12,402 bases of DNA from Bacteroidota bacterium (lineage in GTDB: Bacteria > Bacteroidota > Ignavibacteria > Kryptoniales > JAKASW01), in contig JAJYJD010000085.1 in NCBI GenBank assembly GCA_021789755.1, positions 1 through 12,402 of the forward strand. The letters are read 5' to 3'. Positions 1-5,927 of this stretch are shown piece by piece (position 1 is the first letter of the stretch; each line of letters opens with the position of its first letter). Position numbers and translations under genes: made by a program. The notes beneath the pieces are model-generated. The model had not been told where the DNA came from. It saw nothing but the letters and a program-made list of their open reading frames with translations, and made no database searches.

Positions 1-181
1 ATTCATAGCGTAGAGAATGTGTGATTCCCACCCTTACCTTCTTAGATTCGCCTGGTGCAATCGTTACGCTCTCCCTTATATGCACCTGCCCCATGGCGGG
101 AACCACCGGAACAAGGAATAAAATCGCCAGGAGTGTCTGCGAATTTCCGCCCGCACTGAAGAATTTTCTCGCGTTGCCCAT
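1..181 (-). CDS. Exported protein, N-terminal part only (gene runs off the left edge)
   Basis: Sixty codons are visible, reading leftward from ATG at 181 to the window edge. The N-terminus has a basic start (MGNARK), a hydrophobic stretch at about residues 17-28 (TLLAILFLVPVV) and a plausible signal peptidase I site after A29-M30-G31, so the product is probably secreted or periplasmic. The mature part begins QVHIRESVTIAPGESKKVRVGI. Its APGESKKV segment suggests a beta-sandwich start, but no family can be named from so little. The start is supported by AAGGAG placed 9 nt upstream of ATG and by a candidate promoter at 212-241. The gene is separated from the next minus-strand gene by about 175 nt and is probably its own transcription unit. 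Confidence 0.72.
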   Translation of the reverse strand, partial: MGNARKFFSAGGNSQTLLAILFLVPVVPAMGQVHIRESVTIAPGESKKVRVGITHSLRYE

Positions 182-211
182 ATCGTGCTTCTCCTTCTTA
201 CGTCGTTACCC

Positions 212-241
212 CAAACTAATGGCAGGCTGAGTCAGTGTCAA
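212..241 (-). promoter_or_regulatory. Candidate promoter of the exported-protein gene
   Basis: On the minus strand TTGACA (241-236) is followed, 19 nt after its TTG, by TTAGTTTG (219-212). That is 7 of 8 matches to the Bacteroidota -7 box TAnnTTTG, at the spacing usual for the TTG (-33) element. The predicted start near 205-207 gives a leader of about 25 nt carrying the AAGGAG ribosome site. It was found by eye; a transcript 5' end was not seen. Confidence 0.4.
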
Positions 242-356
242 GAAAAATCGGTTGGCAATTTTCTCCCTGTGTGAGAGATCAAGGATGGGCCTTGCCGTGG
301 GAACCTTTCAACAGCCATTGCACTGTCAAGATCCCAGATCAAGTCATCAGCATCTT

Positions 357-1271
357 CTATTCTCTAACCGGCACCAGCAGTATCGGCACTTTCCCCGACC
401 TGATGACTTTTGGCGTTATACTTCCTTCCCAGAACGGCTTCGAGCCGGCTTTGCCGTGCGTCGCGAGTATGATTAGATCCGATTTGACACTCTTCGCCGT
501 CTTCGATATGGCCTTTGCCGGAGTGCTCCTCGAAATGCTTGTCGAAATGCTGAGGCCGGAGCCTTCCAGTTTCGTCACCAGGCTTTTCAAATAATCCTTC
601 GCCTCAGGCACAAGCATATCCATCATCCTTGAAGTGGTACCCGGAAGATAGCGATTCACTATAGTCAGCTCACCCGACATGGTCCCGAAGCGCGGAACTG
701 CGATAAGAATATGCATCTTCGCCTTGCAAGCTCTTGCCAGGTTTAACGCATAGGAAAGGGCATGCTCATGGTCCGGGTTGCCGTCCAGCGGGATGAGGAA
801 GTTCTCAAAATTGGGGCTCGCGCTCGATTTCTTGAGCGCCGGATTAACAAGCATCACCGGCGTTTTGCTGAGTGAAATAACCTGCTGTGCTATAGATCCG
901 ACCAGGAGGTTCCGGAGACCGGTATTGCCGTGAGTGCACATTACTACCAGGTCAGCATTCAGTTCCTCCGAATGGTCGGAAATGCTCTGGGATACATCCC
1001 GGACGCCGGTCTCATGCAAATGCTCGACCACGGAGACTCCTTCGAACACCGCTCGGGACGCAACCGAAGCCAGGTATTCTTCCGCTTCATCCGCTTTCGT
1101 GAGGTGAGTCTGGCCGTGGACTTTCTCGGGCGCATCCATTTCGATGACATGGAAGAGCGTCACTGTCCCGCCGACTTTTTTCGCGAGACGCGCGGCGGCC
1201 GGCAGCACCGATTCCGCGAGAGTCGACCCGTCCAGAGGGACAAGTATTTTTTTTATTTGCGAATTATCCAA
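357..1271 (-). CDS. Tandem universal stress protein (two UspA domains)
   Basis: 304 aa, cytoplasmic, with two Usp domains in one chain: about residues 5-143 (opening IKKILVPLDGS) and 156-302 (opening ENFLIPLDGN). Each ends in a nucleotide-binding-type motif: THG at 113-115 then nine residues then GS at 125-126, and THG at 271-273 then nine residues then GS at 283-284. The first glycine of the usual G-x2-G-x9-G-S/T motif is Cys in one copy and Ala in the other. Proteins of this family bind ATP or are ATP-independent and help survival under stress; the exact role is unknown. The start is TTG at 1271, with AGGTG about 5 nt upstream. No ATG or GTG lies in frame before the conserved first strand, so TTG is the likely start. 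The gene overlaps the end of mntH by 8 nt (1264-1271), pointing to translational coupling and one mRNA. Confidence 0.9.
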   Translation of the reverse strand: MDNSQIKKILVPLDGSTLAESVLPAAARLAKKVGGTVTLFHVIEMDAPEKVHGQTHLTKADEAEEYLASVASRAVFEGVSVVEHLHETGVRDVSQSISDHSEELNADLVVMCTHGNTGLRNLLVGSIAQQVISLSKTPVMLVNPALKKSSASPNFENFLIPLDGNPDHEHALSYALNLARACKAKMHILIAVPRFGTMSGELTIVNRYLPGTTSRMMDMLVPEAKDYLKSLVTKLEGSGLSISTSISRSTPAKAISKTAKSVKSDLIILATHGKAGSKPFWEGSITPKVIRSGKVPILLVPVRE

Positions 1272-2565
1272 GGAACACCTGATAGATTAAGTATAGGTTC
1301 AGGGAAATTATCAAAGCGGCCACCATAACCGCGATGACCGTCGTCGATTTCCTGTTGACGAGGATCCCCATTATTTCTTTCTTCCTGGTGAATATTATGA
1401 GCGGAACAATCGTAAATGGGAGGCCGAAACTCAATATCACCTGGCTTATGACCAATGTGCGGGTCGGATCGAGCCCGACAGCTATAACAACGATGGAGGG
1501 GATTATCGTGATCGCCCGTCGCAGCCAGACGGGGATATGCCGTCGGAGAAAGCCCTGCATCATGACCTGCCCCGCGCTGGTCCCGACGGTGGATGAAGAC
1601 AAACCTGCCGCGAGAAGCGAAATCGCGAATATCCATCCCGCCGCTTTTCCCAGAAGCGGTTGTAACGTGAGATACGCGTCCTGTATCGTCGCGATATTCG
1701 TGATCCCCTGTTTGTAGAACGTCGCCGCCGCCATGACGAGCATTGCCATATTGACCAGGCTGGCGATCCCCATCGCGATCGTAACGTCAAGGACCTCGAA
1801 CCTGAAGAGCTTCCGCAGCTTGTCGGGTTCTTTAACAACGATCCTCTGCTGGGTCAGCGCCGAGTGCAGGAAAATCGCGTGCGGCATGACGGTAGCCCCG
1901 AGGATTCCCGCGGCGAGTAGTACACTTTCACTTCCGGAGAACTGCGGCACGACGCTATGGTACAGGAGAACCTTCAGCTCCGGCCTGTCGAGCACTGTCT
2001 CGATCAGGTAGCTCACCGCTATGACGGTTACCATCGTGGTAATCGCGATCTCCAGGGGACGAAAGCCGTAGCGTTCGAGGCCGAGGATCAGGAACGTGCA
2101 GATTGCCGTCAGGATCCCGCCGACTATCAAAGGGAAACCGAAGAGCAGGTTGAACCCGATCGCGGCACCGAGGAATTCGGCAAGGTCGGTCGCCATCGCC
2201 ACGAATTCCATCAGCACCCACATCCCGTATACAACCGGTTTGCTGAAGTGATTGCGGCAATGTTCGGCAAGGTTGCTGCCGCTCGCGATACCGAGCTTCG
2301 CCGAAAGCGTTTGAAGCAGCATCGCCATCAGATTGCTCGCGACGATTACCCAAAGAAGCGTGTAGCCAAAACCCGATCCGCCCTGGATGTTCGTAGCAAA
2401 GTTGCCCGGGTCAACATACGCGACGCTGGCAATGAAGGCAGGCCCCAAAAAAGGGATTAGCCTGGCAACCAGGCCCTTCTGCGACGTACCGGAGAGTGTT
2501 GCGTCTGCGGAGTCCCTTATCCTGCCGTCAGTCCCTGCAACAGAAGCAGCCAACGGACCTTTCAC
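1264..2565 (-). CDS. mntH: NRAMP-family divalent metal (Mn2+/Fe2+) transporter
   Basis: 433-aa multi-spanning inner-membrane protein. It carries the NRAMP signature DPGN at residues 52-55 in the first membrane helix (GPAFIASVAYVDPGN), MPH at 227-229 in helix 6 (the metal-binding methionine and conserved histidine), TDLAEFLGAA at about 126-135, and the consensus loop AGLSSSTVGTSAGQVMMQGF at about 320-339. These residues coordinate and translocate Mn2+ or Fe2+ with protons in the family. The length is normal. The start used is GTG at 2565, with about 36 residues before helix 1. The ribosome site there is weak, but a 13-codon ORF (2603-2562, preceded by AGAGG) ends in TGA overlapping this GTG, so initiation may be coupled. 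The next gene downstream is the Usp gene, overlapping by 8 nt. A ZIP transporter diverges upstream across a region with two inverted repeats. Confidence 0.93.
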   Translation of the reverse strand: MKGPLAASVAGTDGRIRDSADATLSGTSQKGLVARLIPFLGPAFIASVAYVDPGNFATNIQGGSGFGYTLLWVIVASNLMAMLLQTLSAKLGIASGSNLAEHCRNHFSKPVVYGMWVLMEFVAMATDLAEFLGAAIGFNLLFGFPLIVGGILTAICTFLILGLERYGFRPLEIAITTMVTVIAVSYLIETVLDRPELKVLLYHSVVPQFSGSESVLLAAGILGATVMPHAIFLHSALTQQRIVVKEPDKLRKLFRFEVLDVTIAMGIASLVNMAMLVMAAATFYKQGITNIATIQDAYLTLQPLLGKAAGWIFAISLLAAGLSSSTVGTSAGQVMMQGFLRRHIPVWLRRAITIIPSIVVIAVGLDPTRTLVISQVILSFGLPFTIVPLIIFTRKKEIMGILVNRKSTTVIAVMVAALIISLNLYLIYQVFLG

Positions 2566-2653
2566 CCGTCCCCCACTTCTGCCGTCGCCTGTTTGTGCTC
2601 CATCCCGTCATTCCTCTCGTTGTAATTTAAGTCTGAGAAGGAACAATTCCATC

Positions 2654-2695
2654 CGAAGCGAACGCATGCATCCGATGGCCAGGGCAGTCGCTTCG
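2654..2695. repeat. Inverted repeat, 8-bp perfect arms, in the mntH/ZIP intergenic region
   Basis: CGAAGCGA (2654-2661) is the exact reverse complement of TCGCTTCG (2688-2695), with 26 nt between. It lies about 90 nt upstream of the mntH GTG and the same distance upstream of the ZIP start. It could be a leader hairpin of the mntH mRNA or an operator; the sequence does not decide which. I could not match it to the yybP-ykoY manganese riboswitch core. Confidence 0.5.
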
Positions 2696-2734
2696 TGACA
2701 TTCTTTCTAAGAATTAAGTCGTCACTTTGTTAAA

Positions 2735-2762
2735 TTGTACCGTTGCGGTTGATGTGGTACAA
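2735..2762. promoter_or_regulatory. Candidate operator: TTGTACC-N14-GGTACAA, 22 nt before the ZIP gene
   Basis: A perfect 7-bp dyad, TTGTACC (2735-2741) and GGTACAA (2756-2762), sits just upstream of the ZIP ribosome site (AAGGAG at about 2770-2775) and between two divergent metal transporter genes. On the minus strand one arm supplies a TTG and, 20 nt on, TACAATTT resembles a -7 box, so it may overlap the mntH promoter. The position suits a metal-sensing repressor. The motif does not match the MntR, Fur, Zur or DtxR boxes I know, so the regulator is unknown. Confidence 0.4.
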
Positions 2763-2783
2763 CTATCAGAAGGAGAATTTCGA

Positions 2784-3506
2784 ATGACGGTTATGGTCAT
2801 CGGGCTCGCCACGTTTATGTCCACGTTGCTGGGAGGTTTGTTTGCCCTCAAGTACAGAGATAAACTCCACCTGATCCTCGGCTTCAGCGCAGGCGCAGTG
2901 ATAGGCGTTGCCTTCTTTGATCTTCTGCCGGAAGCCCTCGCCCTTCAAAACACCTCGACAAGAGCATCCTCGATATCGCTCATGATCGGAGCCGGATTCA
3001 TCGCGTATCTCATCATGGACAGGGCCGTAATACTCCTCTCCAAGGGGGATGAAGAACACGGCGTCCTCCAGCATCGCGGAACACTCGGCGCCGCCGGGCT
3101 ATCGATGCATAGTTTCCTCGACGGCACGGTGATAGGGTTCGCGTTCCAGGTGTCGGCGGCGGTAGGTACCATCGTAACGGCGGCCGTTCTAACTCATGAT
3201 TTTTCCGACGGCATAAATACGGTAAGCCTGGTTCTGAAGGACAATGGCAACCGGCGAAAGGCATCATGGTGGCTTATGATCGATGCACTTGCTCCCGTAT
3301 TAGGAATTCTACTTACACGATTTTTCAAGCTTCCGGCCTATGAGCTCGGCAGCATCCTCGCAGTCTTCTGCGGGTTCTTCATTTATATTGGAGCGAGCGA
3401 ATTACTCCCCGAAAGCTACCACGCGCACCCGAAAGTCCTTACCTCGATAATGACGCTGCTGGGAATTTCCATACTGTACATGGTCATCCAGATTGCAAAG
3501 GGCTGA
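2784..3506 (+). CDS. ZIP-family metal transporter (zinc/iron permease type)
   Basis: 240-aa integral membrane protein with about eight hydrophobic segments. Family features are FFDLLPEAL (44-52), the helix-4 motif HSFLDG (H109, D113), the helix-5 motif HDFSDG (H138, D139, D142) and SELLPES near residue 205. ZIP proteins move Zn2+, Fe2+, Mn2+ or related ions into the cytoplasm through a metal site built from the helix 4 and 5 residues. Here the common HN..EG and HE..EG motifs have S for N and aspartates for glutamates, a variant whose ion preference cannot be read off. The start is ATG at 2784, with AGAAGGAG 8 nt upstream; an in-frame TTG at 2727 would add a non-conserved tail and is not preferred. 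It stands alone on the plus strand, divergent from mntH and convergent with the YjbQ gene. Confidence 0.88.
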   Translation: MTVMVIGLATFMSTLLGGLFALKYRDKLHLILGFSAGAVIGVAFFDLLPEALALQNTSTRASSISLMIGAGFIAYLIMDRAVILLSKGDEEHGVLQHRGTLGAAGLSMHSFLDGTVIGFAFQVSAAVGTIVTAAVLTHDFSDGINTVSLVLKDNGNRRKASWWLMIDALAPVLGILLTRFFKLPAYELGSILAVFCGFFIYIGASELLPESYHAHPKVLTSIMTLLGISILYMVIQIAKG

Positions 3507-3613
3507 TTACCCCGAGCAAGTATCTTCTTCCGTAATCGAACGCCCCATCGATGAAAGCCGCAAGTTCCCGTGACGCTGCGGTTCAATTGTTCTCACTTCT
3601 CAGCTGTACACTC

Positions 3614-3638
3614 TGCCACCCGGACAAAGCGGATGGCA
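3614..3638 (-). terminator. 3' hairpin after the YjbQ gene (no U-tract)
   Basis: Starting 6 nt after the YjbQ stop codon, the minus strand forms a 9-bp stem with one G-U pair, TGCCATCCG / CGGGTGGCA, and a 7-nt loop. No run of T follows, so it may protect the mRNA 3' end or mark a factor-dependent terminator rather than act as a classical intrinsic one. The wobble pair fits the minus strand and would be an A-C mismatch on the plus strand. Confidence 0.4.
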
Positions 3639-3644
3639 AATGAT

Positions 3645-4058
3645 TCATTCCCCTATGATTTTCACCACGACGCGTTTTCTTCTCTGACCGTCGAACTCGG
3701 CGTAGAAGATCTGCTCCCACGGTCCGAGGTCAAGCCTCCCCTTCGTAATCGGAAGAATGACCTGGTGATGGATCAGCGTCCTCTTTAGATGCGCGTCCGC
3801 GTTATCCTCACCCGTTCTATGATGACGATACTCGGGCTTGAAAGGAGCCAGTGTCTCAAGAAGTTCCATCAGGTCCAGCTTCAGGCCCGGCTCTTCATCG
3901 TTGACCCAAATGCCGCTGGTTATATGCATGGCGCTGACGAGACAAAATCCCTCCTGCACCCCGCTTGCCTTCACGTTTTTTTCCACATCGGCCGTGATGT
4001 TGACCATCTCTTTCCTGTTCTTCGTATTGAACCACAGGTACTCAGTGTGGGATTTCAT
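3645..4058 (-). CDS. yjbQ: YjbQ/UPF0047 family protein (secondary thiamine-phosphate synthase type)
   Basis: 137 aa, cytoplasmic, the normal length of this family. Typical features are an HITSGIWVNDEEPGLKLDL segment (start of the conserved H-x-S/T...N-(D/E)-E stretch), HHRTGEDNADAHLKRTLIHHQVILPI with the conserved N-A-D-A-H-L-K, and a GPWEQIFYAEFDG region leading to the C-terminus. Some members show weak thiamine-phosphate synthase activity; the true role of the family is not settled. The start at 4058 is preferred over an upstream in-frame opening because GGAG lies 6 nt before it and the longer reading would run into nuoI. It lies 143 nt after nuoI on the same strand and could be carried on the same mRNA, but nothing ties its function to complex I. 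Confidence 0.88.
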   Translation of the reverse strand: MKSHTEYLWFNTKNRKEMVNITADVEKNVKASGVQEGFCLVSAMHITSGIWVNDEEPGLKLDLMELLETLAPFKPEYRHHRTGEDNADAHLKRTLIHHQVILPITKGRLDLGPWEQIFYAEFDGQRRKRVVVKIIGE

Positions 4059-4201
4059 TTCACTCTCCTTCGAACTGCTTGTTTCGCAGGGATGGATTTG
4101 GGTCGTTTGAATAATCTCCGGAACACCGGAGGACAATGAAGGCCGGAGAAGGTTCCGGCATGCACAGGCGTGCTTCCTTCCTTCGGTGAGACCATCACGG
4201 A

Positions 4202-4708
4202 TCACCGATACTGCTTCAGAAACTCCAGTCGATCTTTGAGATGAGACGCCGGGATGAGCAGCTTTTCTTTTCCGAAAATCGCGTCTCTCGGATCGGTGAA
4301 GGTAATCTCGAAATCTTTGCTCATTATTATCGCCTCTTCCGGACACACTTCTTCGCAGAAGCCGCAGAAGATGCATCTGAGCATATTTATCTCGAAACGC
4401 TCGGGATAGCGTTCCTTATCGAGTTCCGTTTCCGCGGCCTGGACCTCGATTGCGAGCGAAGGGCATACCCGGGCGCAAAGTCCGCACGCGACGCAGCGTT
4501 CGACCTTCGTCTCATCCTCCATTACGAGCACCGGCCTGCCGCGAAATACCGGCGGCGGAGTCCAGCGCTCTTCAGGATATTGGCGCGTGAACTTGGGCCT
4601 GAAAAAGGCCCTTATTGTTATCGACATCCCGTGAATGATCTCCGGAAAGTAGAGTTTCTCCCACAGAGTCAGCTTAGGTCCCGTTTTTCCGTTGCCATTG
4701 GTCATCAT
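4202..4708 (-). CDS. nuoI: NADH-quinone oxidoreductase subunit I (2x[4Fe-4S])
   Basis: 168 aa. Two ferredoxin-type motifs bind the N6a and N6b clusters that pass electrons toward quinone in the peripheral arm of complex I: C72-x2-C75-x2-C78-x3-C82 (CVACGLCARVCP) and C112-x2-C115-x2-C118-x3-C122 (CIFCGFCEEVCPEEAI). The N-terminal GMSITIRAFFRPKFTRQYPEE is the usual membrane-facing lead-in. The length is typical. ATG at 4708 has GAGG 9 nt upstream, and a second ATG follows directly as codon 2. The start is 13 nt after the nuoH stop codon, with the ribosome site in that gap, so it is co-transcribed with nuoH. The next gene downstream is the YjbQ gene, not nuoJ. Confidence 0.95.
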   Translation of the reverse strand: MMTNGNGKTGPKLTLWEKLYFPEIIHGMSITIRAFFRPKFTRQYPEERWTPPPVFRGRPVLVMEDETKVERCVACGLCARVCPSLAIEVQAAETELDKERYPERFEINMLRCIFCGFCEEVCPEEAIIMSKDFEITFTDPRDAIFGKEKLLIPASHLKDRLEFLKQYR

Positions 4709-4721
4709 TGCTTACCTCACA

Positions 4722-5738
4722 TTACTTAACTGCAAGCAGCACTGCGCCGGTTCCGAGCAAATTCAGAATTGCCAACGGAAGCATGACCTTCCATCCGACA
4801 TTCATCAGCTGGTCATACCGGAAACGAGGCAGAGTCCACCGTACCCACATGAATATGAATATGATTACTCCGAGTTTAGCGAAGAACGTCACGACCTGTA
4901 CGAGCGCCGCCAAATTCGGCGCCATCGCAGCATAGTTCACATACGGCAGCGACCAGCCTCCGAAGTAAAGCGAAACCATGACCGCGCTCGAGACGATCAT
5001 GTTTGTATACTCCGACAGGAAGAAGAGCCCCCAGCGCATGCCGCTGTATTCCGTGTGATAACCTCCCACCAGCTCGGGCTCGGCCTCGGGCAGGTCAAAC
5101 GGCAGACGATTTGTTTCTGCGAATGCGGCAGTCACGAAGACCAGGAAGCCGAGCGGCTGGTACACAATATTCCACAAACCCATGCTCTGCGCCATCGTGA
5201 TCCTGTCGAGTTGCAAAGTGCGGTCGATCATGAAGACTCCGATAAGGCTCAGACCAAGCGACAGCTCATAGCTTATCATCTGGGCGGACGATCGGAGCCC
5301 GCCGAGCAGTGAATATTTGCTGTTCGATGCCCATCCGCTGAGCGTGATACCGTAGACACCGAGCGAAGACATCGCGAGGATATAGAGTACCCCGATGTTA
5401 ACATTCGCTATCATCAGGCTGATTTTCTGGCCGCCTATGACTATGTAATTGCCGAAAGGTATGACTGCGAGCGCACCGACCGCGACGGTAATGGAAATGA
5501 TGGGCGCGAGCGCGTGAATGAAGCTGTTGGCCTTTTCGGGGACGATCATCTCCTTCAATATCAGCTTCAGAATGTCCGCGATAGGCTGGAACAACCCTTT
5601 CGGGCCGACGCGGTTCGGACCGATCCTGTCCTGCATATACGCGCTTACTTTTCGCTCGAGCAGCACCAGGTACGCAACGATCCCGAGCACCACCAGAAGA
5701 AGAATTACGATCTTAATAAGGGCTTCGATTGCTATCAT
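4722..5738 (-). CDS. nuoH: NADH-quinone oxidoreductase subunit H
   Basis: 338-aa membrane subunit with about eight helices, which shapes the quinone cavity between the peripheral and membrane arms of complex I. Highly conserved stretches are present: ERKVSAYMQDRIGPNRVG (28-45), QPIADILKLILKE (51-63), GWASNSKYSLLGGLRSSAQM (about 135-154) and the acidic loop AETNRLPFDLPEAEPELVGG (207-226) followed by H-T-E-Y-S-G. Length and ends are normal, so it should be functional. ATG at 5738 has only a weak ribosome site (AGAG). Upstream lies a 189-nt gap to nuoG that contains an inverted repeat, unusually long for genes inside a nuo cluster. Confidence 0.95.
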   Translation of the reverse strand: MIAIEALIKIVILLLVVLGIVAYLVLLERKVSAYMQDRIGPNRVGPKGLFQPIADILKLILKEMIVPEKANSFIHALAPIISITVAVGALAVIPFGNYIVIGGQKISLMIANVNIGVLYILAMSSLGVYGITLSGWASNSKYSLLGGLRSSAQMISYELSLGLSLIGVFMIDRTLQLDRITMAQSMGLWNIVYQPLGFLVFVTAAFAETNRLPFDLPEAEPELVGGYHTEYSGMRWGLFFLSEYTNMIVSSAVMVSLYFGGWSLPYVNYAAMAPNLAALVQVVTFFAKLGVIIFIFMWVRWTLPRFRYDQLMNVGWKVMLPLAILNLLGTGAVLLAVK

Positions 5739-5768
5739 TAGTCTCTAGTTCTTTCTTTGCAAGAGCCG

Positions 5769-5798
5769 TTGGCAGTTATTCCATTCGATAACAGCCAA
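5769..5798. repeat. Inverted repeat in the nuoG-nuoH gap (11-bp arms, one central mismatch)
   Basis: TTGGCAGTTAT (5769-5779) and ATAACAGCCAA (5788-5798) pair over 11 positions with one mismatch (A-A on plus, T-T on minus) and an 8-nt loop. In the nuo mRNA it would fold 30 nt before the nuoH start. No T-tract follows on either strand, so it is not an ordinary terminator. An mRNA processing or stabilising hairpin, or an operator, are the alternatives. Confidence 0.5.
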
Positions 5799-5927
5799 AC
5801 GCGCGGAGTTGTAAATGGGCATTTGTAACCGACGTAGTCTGGGCCGCACGCTCAAATTAACAAACCTGGATCGCACGGGCTATTCATCAAAAATCAGAGT
5901 GTCTGGCAAGAGAATTTCCGGATGCCA

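Noticed and set aside
2654..2695. yybP-ykoY manganese riboswitch before mntH
   Set aside because: The conserved core segments of that class are not found; only a plain hairpin is visible.
3556..3583. AGCCGCA / TGCGGTT hairpin after the ZIP gene as its terminator
   Set aside because: A 7-bp stem with a G-U pair, a 14-nt loop, no T-run, and 50 nt past the stop codon: too weak to call.
4059..4376. N-terminal extension of the YjbQ frame by about 106 residues
   Set aside because: It overlaps nuoI in another frame, has no family resemblance, and a good ribosome site marks the start at 4058.
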